Shown here: positions 53,138 to 62,371 of the stretch, one piece after another
Layout of the letters: each line of letters opens with the position of its first letter
Numbering within the stretch: the first letter of the stretch is position 1
Source of the DNA: Paracoccus sp. (in: a-proteobacteria)
Lineage (GTDB): Bacteria; Pseudomonadota; Alphaproteobacteria; Rhodobacterales; Rhodobacteraceae
Length of the DNA: 62,371 bases
Direction: 5' to 3'
Assembly: GCF_030604785.1 (NCBI RefSeq)
Contig: NZ_JAUVVF010000013.1
Coordinates: 1 to 62,371 of the forward strand
Made by a program: the position numbers and the translations under genes
Notes under the pieces: generated by a model
Told to the model about the DNA's origin: nothing
The model's input: the letters and a program-made list of their open reading frames with translations, nothing else
The model's database searches: none

Positions 53138-54715
53138 TCAGTTGGCCTGACGACGCAGGAAAGCCGGGATTTCGACATTGTCCTGCGCGTTGTCGGGGCT
53201 GGCCAGATCGTCGAAATCGGCCTCTTGCTGGCGGGCGCGCACGGCGACGCGCTCGCTCACGCGCTCGGCGATCGAGGCTGCGGCCGGTTTCGCGGCACCT
53301 TCGCCGCCATGTCCCGCCATCCGCTCCAGCATCCGGCCAAGGCCGCTCATGCGGCTGTTGGGCTGCTGTTGCGGCTGGGGCTGGGGCGCGGCAGGGCGGG
53401 CCGCCTGACCGTGATTCTCGACGGCGCGGCGCAGGCGGTCCATCACCTCGGGTGCGGGTTGACCGGGACGGGGCGCGCGCGGCGCCACGAAGGCCGAGGC
53501 GTCATCCTCGATCCGGACGGCGTTGGCGCGGGGCGCTTCCTTGGGCTGATAGGCCGGTTGGGGCATCTCGTCCTCGACGCGGGCCTCGGGGGCCTGCGGC
53601 GCGGCGACGGGGGCGCGGGGCGCCTCGGCCGCCGGAGCGGTGCGGCGCGGCGGAACCGGCTCTTCGGCGTCCTTCTGCGTCAGCGACGGGTTCTGCGTCA
53701 GCGGCGCGGCCATGCTGCGGCGGGGCGACGGAACCTCGGCCACAGCCGCGCCCGCATCGATGCCGGTCGCCACGACCGACACGCGGATCGAGCCGTCCAT
53801 ATCCGGGTCCAGCGTCGAGCCGACGATGATGTTGGCGTCCTGATCCACCTTGTCGCGGATGACGTTGGCAGCCTCATCCAGCTCGAACAGGGTCATGTCG
53901 TAGCCGCCGGTGATGTTGATCAGCACGCCCTTGGCGCCGTTCAGGCTGATCTCGTCCAAGAGCGGGTTGGCGATGGCGCGCTCGGCGGCTTCCTGGGCGC
54001 GGTTCTCGCCCGAGGCCTCGCCGGTGCCCATCATGGCCTTGCCCATCTCGTCCATCACCGCGCGCACGTCGGCGAAGTCGAGGTTGATCAGACCCGGACG
54101 AACCATCAGGTCGGTCACACCCTTCACGCCCTGATAGAGGACGTCATCGGCCATCGCGAAGGCTTCGGTGAAGGTGGTTTTTTCGTTGGCCAGCCGGAAC
54201 AGGTTCTGGTTGGGGATGATGATCAGCGTGTCCACGACCTTCTGCAGGGCCTCGACGCCCTCCTCGGCCTGACGCATCCTCTTCGAGCCCTCGAACTGGA
54301 AGGGCTTGGTCACGACGCCGACGGTCAGGATGCCCATCTCGCGCGCGGCTTGGGCGATGATCGGGGCGGCGCCGGTGCCGGTGCCGCCGCCCATCCCGGC
54401 AGTGATGAAGCACATATGCGCGCCCATCAGGTGATCGACGATGTCCTCGATGGTTTCCTCGGCGGCCTTGGCGCCGATGGTCGGTTTGGCGCCTGCGCCC
54501 AGACCTTCGGTCACTTTCGGGCCCATCTGGATGCGCGAGGTGGCGCGCGACTGCTGCAGCGCCTGCGCGTCGGTGTTGGCCACCACGAATTCGACGCCTT
54601 CGAGCTGCTTCTGGATCATGTTGTTGACCGCGTTGCCGCCCGCGCCGCCCACACCAAAGACGGTGATGCGCGGCTTCAGCTCTTCTTCGTCGTTCATCAT
54701 CAGATTGAGGCTCAT
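53138..54715 (-). CDS. ftsZ: cell division protein FtsZ
   Basis: 525 residues, ATG 54715 with GGCGG upstream. Tubulin-like GTPase (residues ~15-325) with [12 protein letters not shown], the GTP loop GGGTGTG (109-115) and [11 protein letters not shown]. Then an unusually long linker of ~180 residues rich in Pro, Ala, Arg and Gln ([31 protein letters not shown]), and the terminal FtsA/ZipA-binding peptide [12 protein letters not shown]. Forms the Z-ring. A 222-base gap with its own control region separates it from ftsA. Confidence 0.98.
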   Translation of the reverse strand: MSLNLMMNDEEELKPRITVFGVGGAGGNAVNNMIQKQLEGVEFVVANTDAQALQQSRATSRIQMGPKVTEGLGAGAKPTIGAKAAEETIEDIVDHLMGAHMCFITAGMGGGTGTGAAPIIAQAAREMGILTVGVVTKPFQFEGSKRMRQAEEGVEALQKVVDTLIIIPNQNLFRLANEKTTFTEAFAMADDVLYQGVKGVTDLMVRPGLINLDFADVRAVMDEMGKAMMGTGEASGENRAQEAAERAIANPLLDEISLNGAKGVLINITGGYDMTLFELDEAANVIRDKVDQDANIIVGSTLDPDMDGSIRVSVVATGIDAGAAVAEVPSPRRSMAAPLTQNPSLTQKDAEEPVPPRRTAPAAEAPRAPVAAPQAPEARVEDEMPQPAYQPKEAPRANAVRIEDDASAFVAPRAPRPGQPAPEVMDRLRRAVENHGQAARPAAPQPQPQQQPNSRMSGLGRMLERMAGHGGEGAAKPAAASIAERVSERVAVRARQQEADFDDLASPDNAQDNVEIPAFLRRQAN

Positions 54716-54937
54716 GGTTTCCGCCTTTTTTCGCTGCTGCCTACGGGCGCGGTCTGCCCGCTCGAATCCCCGGATTTAAACGTAACCGTAACCTTTGCCA
54801 GCCCCCGCGTCATCCCAAAAACAGGGTTCAGCCGCAAAATCTGGCGTGGTTTCCTGCAACCCTCGGCGGTATCTTGCCAAGCGCGCAGAATATGGTGGCC
54901 GCGCCCGCGGCCAGCCATAGCGATAGGGTCTGCACAA

Positions 54938-56272
54938 TCACCAGTTGTTTCGAAACCAGCGATAGGCGCGGCGCAGGGAACGCGCCGGATAGCGGTCCGA
55001 GGGCATCTCGAAATCCCACCATTCGTCCTGCGGATGGGCCGCGAACAGCGCCAGACCGACGGCGCTGGAAAAGCTTGGATCGGTCAGCTGATGGGCCAGA
55101 CCGTCGATCCGCAGGGGCCGCCCGCAGCGGATGTTCGGCCCCAGGATACGGGTCGCCAGACCGTCCAGACCGGGGATCTGGCTGCCGCCCCCGGTCAGCA
55201 CAATCTGCTGACTCGGCATGTAATCGAAGCCCGCCGCGTCCAGAACCTCGCGCACGTTTTCAAGGATCTCCTCGACGCGGGGACGCATGATGCCGATTAC
55301 GTCGGCGCGGCTGACCTGACGGCGGTCGGTTTCCCAATCGCCGGTCTCGCCGCCCACATCGATCATCTCGCGGTCGTCGCGGCCCGTCGCCTCGACCCCG
55401 CCATTCAGCGTCTTGAGACGTTCGGCCACGGGCAGCGGAACGCGCAACCCCTGCGCGATATCCTGCGTGATCAGATTGCCGCCGATAGGGACGTGATCGG
55501 AAAAGATCATGTGCTTGCGGATGAAGATCGTGACGCCTGTGCCGCCGCCGCCGAAATCGATGCAGGCGGCGCCCAGTTCCTGTTCGTCCTCGACCAGCGA
55601 GGCCCGCCCCGAGGCATAGGGCGCCGAGGCGATGCCCGCCAGTTCCAGATCGCAGCGGCGGATGCAATGGACCAGATTGCCGATCATGTCGCCATCGACC
55701 GTCAGCACATGCATGTCGCAGAACAGCTTGTTGCCGACATGGTCGCGCGGATCGGCAAGGCCCGAACGGTTATCGACCGCAAAATTCACGGGCTGGGCAT
55801 GCAGCACTTCGCGCCCGCGCCCGAAATCGGGCGTCTCGCAGGCGGCCAAGACCGAGGCGACCTCGTGATCGCCGACCTTGCCCGAGGGCAGCGAAATCTC
55901 GCCCGCCAGCCCATAGGACGAGGGCCGCCCCCCAGACAGGCAGGCGATGACGTGATCGACCCGCACGCCCGCCAGCTTCTGCGCGGTGGCCACCACGGTG
56001 CGGATCGCGCGCTCGGTCTCGGCCATGGTCTCGATCTCGCCCCGGCGCATCCCGCGCGACCGGGTCGAGGCCGCGCCGATCACGCGGAAATTCACCTGAC
56101 CGGCCATCGGGCCGATCCCGTCCGTCTCGCGGAAGGTGCCGGTGCCGTCGAAGCGCAGGACCAGACAGGCGATCTTGGACGTGCCGATATCCAGAATGCC
56201 GATCACCCCGCGTTGCAGGGCGGCCCGGCGCATGTTTCGCATCGCGCGTTGCGTCTGATACAGGTCAGCCAT
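54938..56272 (-). CDS. ftsA: cell division protein FtsA
   Basis: 444 residues, ATG 56272. Actin-like ATPase with GILDIGTSKIACLV, the SHS2/1C domain (AERAIRTVVATAQKLAG, DHVIACLSGG), phosphate 2 motif ACIDFGGGGTG and ADENOSINE-type VLTGGGSQIPG. The C-terminal amphipathic helix SLRRAYRWFRNNW tethers it and FtsZ to the membrane. Upstream partner ftsQ 18 bases away. Confidence 0.97.
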   Translation of the reverse strand: MADLYQTQRAMRNMRRAALQRGVIGILDIGTSKIACLVLRFDGTGTFRETDGIGPMAGQVNFRVIGAASTRSRGMRRGEIETMAETERAIRTVVATAQKLAGVRVDHVIACLSGGRPSSYGLAGEISLPSGKVGDHEVASVLAACETPDFGRGREVLHAQPVNFAVDNRSGLADPRDHVGNKLFCDMHVLTVDGDMIGNLVHCIRRCDLELAGIASAPYASGRASLVEDEQELGAACIDFGGGGTGVTIFIRKHMIFSDHVPIGGNLITQDIAQGLRVPLPVAERLKTLNGGVEATGRDDREMIDVGGETGDWETDRRQVSRADVIGIMRPRVEEILENVREVLDAAGFDYMPSQQIVLTGGGSQIPGLDGLATRILGPNIRCGRPLRIDGLAHQLTDPSFSSAVGLALFAAHPQDEWWDFEMPSDRYPARSLRRAYRWFRNNW

Positions 56273-56290
56273 TCGCCTTGCCTCCTCGCT

Positions 56291-57226
56291 CTAGCTTTCG
56301 GTCTCGGGCAGGACGCGACCGTCCGGACCCAGCAGCGGCAGGCCGCGCGCCTGCCGGATCGTGTTGCGCGCATCCACCCCCAGCCGCAGCACCGGGCGCG
56401 ACGGGTGGCGCAGATCGACCACCGCGATGTCGCGGCCCAGCATGTCCTCGGCCCGGTCCAGCGCGATGGCGGCCTCCAGCGCGGTGACGGCGCCGGTCGC
56501 GGGCAGAAGGATGCGCTGGTCGTGGTCCAGCACCAGATCCCACCGCCGCTCGCCCCGCCGCACCAGACCGCGCACGCGGGGCAGGATCGGGCCCGCCGCA
56601 TCGAACAGGGCCAGCGCCTCGGCAGTGGCTAGATCGGCCCCCTCGCCCGAGATCAGCGGCAGGTCCGGGCGCACCTCGCGTGAGGTGACGCTGGCCACGC
56701 GGTGGCCGCCCTTGTCCAGGATCTCGATGCCGCGCGCATGGCGCCACAGGATGGCGGGCTCGCGCTCCTTCACGACGGCCGACAGGATGCCGCCGGGCCG
56801 GATGCGCAGGTCGATGCTTTCGACCGCATCAAGCTGCATCACCTGCAGCCGCAAGGCGGGCAGGTCGATCTCGAAGCTGGATGCCGGCAGATCGACGGGC
56901 AGCATGGCGCGCAGTGCGCGATCGACGACGGGGCTCGCCCCTTCGATCGTCATCATGCGGACCTGGAATTCCTCGCGGCTCTGGATCTGCGTCACGACCG
57001 AGGCGATGGCGTCGGTCAGGCGCACGCGCCGATCCTCATCCGCCATCCACAGCCCCGCGACCATTGCCAGAACGAAGGCAGGCAGACCGACGCGCACGAC
57101 GCGCCGGTACAGCGGCGTCAGCCACATGCGCTGAAGACGATAGGTCAGCCGCGAGGGCGCGGGATCGCGCCGCGGCGGGGGCGCGGTCGGGGTGCGGTTG
57201 GGCCTGTGGTCGATCACGACCGGCAC
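56291..57226 (-). CDS. ftsQ: cell division protein FtsQ
   Basis: 311 residues from GTG 57226, seven bases after GGAGG; an ATG at 57247 lacks a ribosome site. The start lies within ddl, overlapping by 13 bases. A ~60-residue Pro/Arg-rich cytosolic tail (RPNRTPTAPPPRR) precedes one membrane helix (LPAFVLAMVAGLWM), the POTRA domain (QVRMMTIEGASPVVDRAL to VDLPASSFEIDLPAL) and the FtsQ beta domain. Part of the divisome FtsQLB. Confidence 0.94.
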   Translation of the reverse strand: MPVVIDHRPNRTPTAPPPRRDPAPSRLTYRLQRMWLTPLYRRVVRVGLPAFVLAMVAGLWMADEDRRVRLTDAIASVVTQIQSREEFQVRMMTIEGASPVVDRALRAMLPVDLPASSFEIDLPALRLQVMQLDAVESIDLRIRPGGILSAVVKEREPAILWRHARGIEILDKGGHRVASVTSREVRPDLPLISGEGADLATAEALALFDAAGPILPRVRGLVRRGERRWDLVLDHDQRILLPATGAVTALEAAIALDRAEDMLGRDIAVVDLRHPSRPVLRLGVDARNTIRQARGLPLLGPDGRVLPETES

Positions 57227-58149
57227 AGCGCGTCCTCCACCATCCATCGCATCAGCGCAGGAAAGTCGATGCCCTGATGGGCGGCCTGTTCGGGGGCCAG
57301 GCTGGTCGGCGTCATGCCAGGCTGGGTGTTCACCTCCAGGATGATCAGCCCGGCCAGACCGCGCGTATCGTCCCACCGGAAATCGGTCCGCGTCAGGCCC
57401 TGGCAGCCAAGCGCCTTGTGCGCCCGCACGGCCAGATCCAGACAGGCGGCGCGGATCTCGTCCGGGATCTGCGCGGGAATCACATGGCGAGAGCCGCCAA
57501 AAGCGTATTTCGCGGCGTAATCGTACCAGCCATCTGTCTGGATCTCGGTCACGTCCAGTGCGCGGTCGCCCATGACCGTCGTGGTCAGCTCGCGCCCGGG
57601 CGCATAGGTCTCGACCATCACGCGGTCCGGCATGTCGGGCGACAGGTCGGGCGGCTGGTTCGCGCCGTCATGCACGATGTAGACCCCGACCGAGGACCCC
57701 TCGTCATTGGGCTTCACCACATAAGGGGGCGGGATCACATGGCGGCGGCGCACCTCGTCGGCATCGGCGATGACGCTCTCGACCACCGGCAGGCCTGCGG
57801 CGCGGAACGCCTCCTTCGCGCGGCTCTTGTCCATCGCAAGGGCGGATGCCAGCACGCCCGAATGCGTATAGGGCATGTCCAGCCATTCCAGCAGGCCCTG
57901 CACGCAGCCATCCTCGCCCCACCGGCCATGCAGGGCGTTGAAGACGACATCGGGGGCGGCGTCGCGCAGAAGCCCGGCCACATCCTGACCACGCGCCTTC
58001 TGCAGCACGATTTCGGTTACGTCATACCCCGCCACCCGCAGCGCATTCGCGCATTCGCGCCCCGATGACAGCGAGACCTCGTGCTCTGCCGAGGGACCGC
58101 CCATCAGGACGGCGACCGAGTGGGCTGTCCTGCTCGACCTGCCCGCCAC
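57214..58149 (-). CDS. ddl: D-alanine--D-alanine ligase
   Basis: 311 residues from GTG 58149 (AAAGG seven bases upstream). ATP-grasp enzyme: VLMGGPSAEHEVSLSSG, FNALHGRWGEDG, VKPNDEGSSVGV and EVNTQPGMTPTSL with metal-binding Glu/Asn. Makes D-Ala-D-Ala for the peptidoglycan precursor. It follows murB by 234 bases that include a GC repeat element, so it may have its own promoter (minus-strand TTGCGG near 58250, TATCCT at 15-base spacing is a weak guess). Confidence 0.96.
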   Translation of the reverse strand: MAGRSSRTAHSVAVLMGGPSAEHEVSLSSGRECANALRVAGYDVTEIVLQKARGQDVAGLLRDAAPDVVFNALHGRWGEDGCVQGLLEWLDMPYTHSGVLASALAMDKSRAKEAFRAAGLPVVESVIADADEVRRRHVIPPPYVVKPNDEGSSVGVYIVHDGANQPPDLSPDMPDRVMVETYAPGRELTTTVMGDRALDVTEIQTDGWYDYAAKYAFGGSRHVIPAQIPDEIRAACLDLAVRAHKALGCQGLTRTDFRWDDTRGLAGLIILEVNTQPGMTPTSLAPEQAAHQGIDFPALMRWMVEDALCRS

Positions 58150-58283
58150 TTTTTCGCCTTTCGCGCCCGGTTGTTCCGGGCTTGCCTGATCCTGCGCGGC
58201 CTTTCACGGCCACGTCATTGCAAAAAGGATACAAGCAAAGCGCGAACCGCAAAAGCGGAATTTGAACCCGTCCCTTTGCCTTG

Positions 58284-58336
58284 GTCCAAATATCCCGGGG
58301 GGAGTCGCGGGAACGCGACGGGGGGCAGCGCCCCCC
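58284..58336. repeat. GC-rich intergenic repeat element (copy 4)
   Basis: A composite: TTGGTCCAAATATCCCGGGG, then a small hairpin GTCGCG-GGAA-CGCGAC (58304-58319), then GGGGGGC-AGC-GCCCCCC (58320-58336). The AAATATCCC plus G-run/C-run hairpin is typical of Rhodobacteraceae intergenic repeats as I recall. It sits between murB and ddl. Confidence 0.65.
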
Positions 58337-58383
58337 TGCCCGCTCACGACGCGCAGACCGGCCCGGCCCGAACCAGCCCGGGT

Positions 58384-59319
58384 TCAACCCTCATCGGGTG
58401 CGGGATCGCCGATCCGGATGACCTCCCATTGCAGGTCGTGGCCGCTTTCCTCAAGCACGCGGCGTCGGACCAGTTCGCCCAGCGCCTCCAGCTCGGCGGC
58501 GGTGGCCCCGCCCTTGTTGATCAGAAAGTTCGGATGCTTCTCCGACATCTGCGCGCCACCCCAGCTATGGCCGCGCAAACCCGCCGCGTCGATCAGCGCC
58601 CAGGCCTTCAGTTCATGCGTGTCGTCCGCCCGGCCGGTCGAGCTGTAGCCCGCCGGGTTGCGAAAGGTCGAGCCCGCGCTGCGATCCTTGGTCGGCTGGC
58701 TTTCGTTGCGGCGGGCCAGCTGCTCGGCCATGCGGGCATGCAGCGCGTCGGGATCGCCCGGCGCGGCGCGAAAGCGCGCCTCGGTGATGACCCAGCCTTC
58801 GGGCAGGTGGCTCTGGCGGTAGCCGAAGCGCAGATCCTCGGGCGTCAGCCGCACGATCCGCCCGTCGCGGGTCACGGCCTCGACGTCGATCAGGTGATCG
58901 GCCACGTAGCTGCCATAGCAGCCCGCATTCATCCGCACCGCGCCGCCGATGCTGCCCGGGATGGTCCGCAGAAAGGTCAGGTCGCGCCCGGCCTCGGCCG
59001 CGCGGCGGGCAACCTGCGCATCCAGGGCGGCAGCGCCCGCAGTGACGACATCACCCTCGACCGAGACGGCGTTGAATGCGCGCCCCAGCCGGATCACGAC
59101 GCCCCTGATGCCGCCGTCGCGCACGATCAGGTTGCTGCCCACGCCCATCGCGAAGACCGGCACGACCGGGTCCAGATCGCGCAGGAACCCCGCCAGATCG
59201 TCGCGGTCGGCGGGTTGGAACAACCAGTCGGCGGGGCCGCCCACACGCAGCCAGGTCAGGCTGTCAAGGCTGCGGTCGGGGATCAGGCTGCCACGGGGGG
59301 TCGGAAGAACGGCGCTCAT
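58384..59319 (-). CDS. murB: UDP-N-acetylenolpyruvoylglucosamine reductase
   Basis: 311 residues if it starts at ATG 59319; the frame is open to 59358 (TTG) with another ATG at 59346. The chosen start puts ~15 residues before [18 protein letters not shown], as in relatives. FAD-binding fold with [30 protein letters not shown] and the proton-donor serine in AGSTFRNP, plus Glu near the C-terminus ([10 protein letters not shown]). Completes UDP-MurNAc synthesis. Confidence 0.93.
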   Translation of the reverse strand: MSAVLPTPRGSLIPDRSLDSLTWLRVGGPADWLFQPADRDDLAGFLRDLDPVVPVFAMGVGSNLIVRDGGIRGVVIRLGRAFNAVSVEGDVVTAGAAALDAQVARRAAEAGRDLTFLRTIPGSIGGAVRMNAGCYGSYVADHLIDVEAVTRDGRIVRLTPEDLRFGYRQSHLPEGWVITEARFRAAPGDPDALHARMAEQLARRNESQPTKDRSAGSTFRNPAGYSSTGRADDTHELKAWALIDAAGLRGHSWGGAQMSEKHPNFLINKGGATAAELEALGELVRRRVLEESGHDLQWEVIRIGDPAPDEG

Positions 59320-59367
59320 GCCCATCTGGTAGCCAGCCCGCGCCATGGCGTCAACCAAGCCCCGTCC

Positions 59368-60117
59368 CTAGCGATACAGCAGCACCGGGATCAGCGCCGC
59401 GCGGATCATCGCCGTGGTCGTCGAGCCGATGAACAGGTTGCGGATGCGCGAATGGCCATAGGCGCCCATGACCAGGAGGTCGAATCCCTCGTCCAGCACC
59501 AGCGGGCGCAGTATCTCCTCGGGCTCGCCCTGCATCTGGCGCAGCATCACCCGCAAACCCGAGGCGACCAGTTCCAAAATCGCCTCGTCGATCGCGGCCG
59601 AGACGGCGGGTGTCGTCTCTCCCACATGCAGCAGCGTGATCTCGACGCCCTGAAAGACCGGGCTTTTCGCCATCCGCGCCACCGCGCCCCGCGCCGAGGC
59701 GCTGCCGTCAAAGGCCAGCAGCACCCGCTGCACCGGCCGGAATGCGCGCGAGGCGACCAGCACCGGCACCGTCGCGCCGCGCACGATGCGTTCAAGGTTG
59801 GACCCCAGCCGCCCCGAGGCGAAATCGGCCGATTCGCCCCGCTTGCCCAGCACAATGGCCCGCAGCTCGGGCGAGACGGCGCGGATCGTGGACATCAGGC
59901 CGCCCTGACGCAGATGCAGCGCGGGATCGGGGACGCCGTGCGCTTCGATGATGCGTGCGGCCTCGGCCAGCAGAACCTGCCCGCCCTCCAGTTCGGCGCG
60001 GTTGGCGACATGCAGCAGATCGACCCCAAGGCCCAGCCTCTCGGCCAGCCAGGCGGCATGGCGTGCCACGCTCGGCCCATAGACCGAACCGTCGACCAGC
60101 GCCAGAATTCTGCTCAT
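59368..60117 (-). CDS. tandem universal stress protein
   Basis: 249 residues, two Usp domains (1-125, 130-249). The second has the ATP motif GAYGHSRIRNLFIGST (G2xG9xGS); the first has a longer version GKRGESADFASGRLGS. Tandem UspE-like proteins bind adenine nucleotides under stress; function here unknown. It sits between murB and two small membrane proteins in the mur cluster, which is not the usual neighbour. Same strand, 48-base and 76-base gaps on each side. Confidence 0.93.
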   Translation of the reverse strand: MSRILALVDGSVYGPSVARHAAWLAERLGLGVDLLHVANRAELEGGQVLLAEAARIIEAHGVPDPALHLRQGGLMSTIRAVSPELRAIVLGKRGESADFASGRLGSNLERIVRGATVPVLVASRAFRPVQRVLLAFDGSASARGAVARMAKSPVFQGVEITLLHVGETTPAVSAAIDEAILELVASGLRVMLRQMQGEPEEILRPLVLDEGFDLLVMGAYGHSRIRNLFIGSTTTAMIRAALIPVLLYR

Positions 60118-60193
60118 GCCCGATCACTCCGCGTTGATATGTCGGGACTATGCCGGGGCCCGAGACAGTTTTCCAGAGGCGGGACCGATCCCG

Positions 60194-60541
60194 TCAGATC
60201 AGGAAGGTCAGCGCCGCCACCGCACCGGCCGTCAGCAGCCCAAGCGCGCTGATCGCGCCGGCAAGACCGCGCAGCGGCAGGGGATACCCGCGCAGCCGCG
60301 CCAGCGTCAGTCCGGTCGCCACGCCCAGCAGCGCAGGCGTCACCGTCAGCGCCTGCGCCATCAGGGCGGCCAGGTCGTGCATGCCGTCCTGCCCGCGTGT
60401 CGCCAGGAAAAGCTGGATCGCGATCGCCGCCAGCAGCACCGACAGCGCGGCCAGCGGCCAGCGCATCCGCAGCCGGGCGGAGCCCCATGCGATAAAGCCT
60501 GCCCCCAGAAGGCAGGCGGCGCCGATGGCCCAAACATTCAT
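60194..60541 (-). CDS. hypothetical small membrane protein
   Basis: 115 residues with four hydrophobic segments (VWAIGAACLLGAGFIAWG, LAALSVLLAAIAIQLFLA, ALTVTPALLGVATGLTLA, LAGAISALGLLTAGAVAA). I do not recognise the family. It starts within the stop of the DUF2484 gene (4-base overlap), so it is translated with it, and may be a peptidoglycan-cluster membrane helper. No charged residues fall within the helices. Confidence 0.75.
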   Translation of the reverse strand: MNVWAIGAACLLGAGFIAWGSARLRMRWPLAALSVLLAAIAIQLFLATRGQDGMHDLAALMAQALTVTPALLGVATGLTLARLRGYPLPLRGLAGAISALGLLTAGAVAALTFLI

Positions 60542-60804
60542 GGATTGGCCTCGTGTCGCACGGGCTCGGGGTCAGTGCGGCGGCGCAGCGGCGGACGGCA
60601 AAGAACCAGAAGCCCGATCGCGAAGCCCAGGACCCCCGGCCCCGGCCCCCAGCGCAGCGTCAGCCAGCCAAGAAGCGGCACGCCCGCCAGCACCAGCGCA
60701 CCGATGAAAAGCGCACGCCCCCGCAGTGGCAGCCGCGGCACCGAACAGGCCAGAACCAGCCACAGCCCGAGGCTGGTCAGCCCCAGCCAGGCGGCCGAAC
60801 TCAC
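60538..60804 (-). CDS. DUF2484 family membrane protein
   Basis: 88 residues from GTG 60804, overlapping the murC stop (GTGA). Three short hydrophobic segments: [55 protein letters not shown]. This small family sits between murC and murB in Rhodobacteraceae; role unknown. Confidence 0.82.
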   Translation of the reverse strand: MSSAAWLGLTSLGLWLVLACSVPRLPLRGRALFIGALVLAGVPLLGWLTLRWGPGPGVLGFAIGLLVLCRPPLRRRTDPEPVRHEANP

Positions 60805-62228
60805 GCCGCGCGGCCCTGCAGGCGCATGGGCAATCCGTTCGCCCAGGCCGAGATCGTGCCCGCGCCAAGGCAGACCACCATGTCCCCCGGCCGCGCCTGT
60901 TCGCGGACCAGCCGCTCCAGATCGTCCTCGGACAGGATCGCGCGGGCATGGCGGTGACCATGGGCGATCAGCCCCGCCACCAGATCGTCGCGGCTTGCGC
61001 CCGGAATGGGGTCTTCGCCCGCCGCATACACATCGGCGATCGCGACGACGTCGGCCTCGTTGAAGCAGGTGCAGAAATCCTCGAACAGGCTGGACAGCCG
61101 GGAATAGCGGTGCGGCTGGTGCACGGCGATGACGCGGCCGCTGCTGGCCTGACGCGCGGCTTTCAGGACGGCGGCGATCTCGACCGGGTGGTGGCCGTAA
61201 TCGTCGATGATGGTCACCCCGTTCACCTCGCCCACGCGGGTAAAGCGCCGCCCGACGCCGCCGAACTTGGCCAGCGCCTCGCGGATCTCGGACTTTTTGA
61301 TACCGAGATGGCGGGCGACGGCCACGGCGGCGAGGCAGTTCGAGACGTTGTGATCGCCGGGCATGGGCAGGGTGCAGCCCTCGATCATCTCGACATCGCC
61401 GCGCTCATTGGGGCCTTCGCCCTGAAGCGCGATGTCGAAATGGGCGATGCCGTTCTCGTAGCGCAGGTTCATCGCGCGCACGTCGGCCTGGGCGTTGAAG
61501 CCGAAGGTCAGGACGCGGCGGTCGGTCAGCTTGCCGACCAGCGCCTGAACCTCGGGGTGGTCCGTGCAGAGAACCGCGAGGCCGTAGAACGGAATCCCCG
61601 AGGCGAAGTTGTAGAAGCCTTGGCGCAGGGCGTCGAAGCTGCCCCAATGCTCCATATGCTCGGGGTCGATGTTCGTCACGATGGCGATGTCGGCGGGCAG
61701 GCGGTTGAAGCTGCCATCCGATTCGTCGGCCTCGACCACCATCCATTCGCCGGCCCCGGCGCGGGCGTTGCTGCCATAGGCGTGAATGACGCCGCCGTTG
61801 ATGACGGTGGGGTCCAGCCCGCCGGCGTCCAGCAGCGTCGCGACCATCGTGGTGGTCGTCGTCTTGCCGTGGGTGCCGGCGATGGCGATGTTCGATTTCA
61901 TCCGCATCAGCTCGGCCAGCATCTCGGCGCGGCGGACGACGGGAAGGCCGCGGCGGCGGGCTTCCTCCAACTCGGGGTTGCCCTTCTTGATCGCGGTCGA
62001 GATGACGATGACGGCGGCGGCACCGATATTCTCGGCCCGCTGGCCCTCGAAGACCTGCGCGCCAAGCGTCTCCAGCCGGTCGGTGATCTTCGAGCGTTTC
62101 AGATCGCTGCCTTGGACCTGGTAGCCGAGCGTCAGCAGCACCTCGGCGATGCCCGACATGCCGATGCCGCCGATGCCGACAAAGTGGATCGGCCCCAGTT
62201 CTCCGGGCAGTTTGGTCGCTGCGTTCAT
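60801..62228 (-). CDS. murC: UDP-N-acetylmuramate--L-alanine ligase
   Basis: 475 residues, ATG 62228 with GAGGAG upstream inside murG. ATP loop [12 protein letters not shown], Rossmann N-terminus [25 protein letters not shown], the substrate His/Asn of [14 protein letters not shown]. Adds L-Ala to UDP-MurNAc. Overlaps murG upstream by 4 and DUF2484 downstream by 4 bases. Confidence 0.97.
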   Translation of the reverse strand: MNAATKLPGELGPIHFVGIGGIGMSGIAEVLLTLGYQVQGSDLKRSKITDRLETLGAQVFEGQRAENIGAAAVIVISTAIKKGNPELEEARRRGLPVVRRAEMLAELMRMKSNIAIAGTHGKTTTTTMVATLLDAGGLDPTVINGGVIHAYGSNARAGAGEWMVVEADESDGSFNRLPADIAIVTNIDPEHMEHWGSFDALRQGFYNFASGIPFYGLAVLCTDHPEVQALVGKLTDRRVLTFGFNAQADVRAMNLRYENGIAHFDIALQGEGPNERGDVEMIEGCTLPMPGDHNVSNCLAAVAVARHLGIKKSEIREALAKFGGVGRRFTRVGEVNGVTIIDDYGHHPVEIAAVLKAARQASSGRVIAVHQPHRYSRLSSLFEDFCTCFNEADVVAIADVYAAGEDPIPGASRDDLVAGLIAHGHRHARAILSEDDLERLVREQARPGDMVVCLGAGTISAWANGLPMRLQGRAA

Positions 62229-62371
62229 CGCACAATCTCCTCGACGAGGTCGTATAGGCGCCGCGCCGCATCGGGGCGGGCAAGGTCCAGCGCGGCGGCG
62301 GCCATGGCGGCGGCCTGCGCGGGGTCGGTCAGGATGGCGCGGATGTCGCGCGCAAGGCTTGTCGCGTCAAG
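62225..62371 (-). CDS. murG: MurG glycosyltransferase, 3' end
   Basis: Only the last 48 codons are inside the window, ending with TGA at 62227 that overlaps the murC ATG. The visible C-terminus is Ala/Asp/Arg-rich and helical ([30 protein letters not shown]). Identity as MurG rests mainly on position before murC; MurG adds GlcNAc to lipid I. Confidence 0.8.
   Translation of the reverse strand, partial: LDATSLARDIRAILTDPAQAAAMAAAALDLARPDAARRLYDLVEEIVR

Noticed and set aside
53075..56632. 1185-residue open frame on the plus strand
   Set aside because: It is antisense to ftsZ, ftsA and ftsQ, all of which are certain.

Overview
The window is chromosomal DNA from a GC-rich alphaproteobacterium, most likely a Paracoccus or close Rhodobacteraceae relative. 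Evidence is the phaZ gene divergent from phaC-phaP, an FrcBCA-type sugar importer, the small proteins of the DUF2125, DUF2484 and DUF2189 families, a ScfR-type fatty-acyl regulator with TTTGCAAA boxes, and the murG-murC-murB-ddl-ftsQ-ftsA-ftsZ-lpxC order. Genes are tightly packed with many ATGA overlaps. Almost every long reading frame opposite or out of phase with these genes is a GC-bias shadow. I found no rRNA, tRNA, CRISPR array, transposase or phage gene, and no gap between genes longer than about 235 bases.

Layout. 1-2.5 kb: end of a degenerate LytM protein, a cytochrome b561-YceI fusion and a second YceI. 2.6-6.8 kb: polyhydroxyalkanoate block (phasin, synthase, depolymerase) with clear PhaR-type operators in the phasin promoter. 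6.8-12.1 kb: alpha/beta hydrolase, thrS, cold-shock protein, DsbA-like protein and a Bcr/CflA transporter. 12.1-16.3 kb: sugar ABC transporter frcBCA divergent from a ROK regulator, sharing one operator region. 16.3-19.3 kb: rpsD, then hisC-tyrA. 19.3-28.5 kb: DUF2125, ChaC, a MotA/MotB-like pair with a very long periplasmic coiled coil, YihY, purB, an orphan FliG-like gene and a 47-residue membrane protein. 28.6-33.8 kb: gap, pyrC-pyrE, tandem DnaA boxes, dnaB and a DUF486 gene. 33.9-36.7 kb: an MFS transporter gene interrupted by an in-frame amber codon, and a ScfR-type regulator with its own paired operator. 36.9-38.7 kb: M23 endopeptidase overlapping a bactofilin. 38.8-43.3 kb: FAH-family enzyme, SDR, DUF2189, coaD, CBS protein and a LysR regulator. 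43.4-49.2 kb: valine catabolism (mmsA, acyl-CoA dehydrogenase, 3-hydroxyisobutyryl-CoA hydrolase, mmsB) with a YbdK-type ligase inserted. 49.3-62.4 kb, all on the minus strand: recN, bamD, lpxC, ftsZ, ftsA, ftsQ, ddl, murB, a tandem universal stress protein, two small membrane proteins, murC and the end of murG.

Functionally the window joins carbon storage and short-chain acyl-CoA metabolism (PHA, ScfR, valine breakdown) to cell-envelope growth (dcw cluster, LpxC, BamD, bactofilin/M23, LytM). Most genes are ordinary. The best leads are regulatory sites (PhaR, ScfR, ROK, DnaA), the broken MFS gene, and the MotAB-like pair lying near an orphan FliG. I do not see a convincing wholly new multi-gene system.
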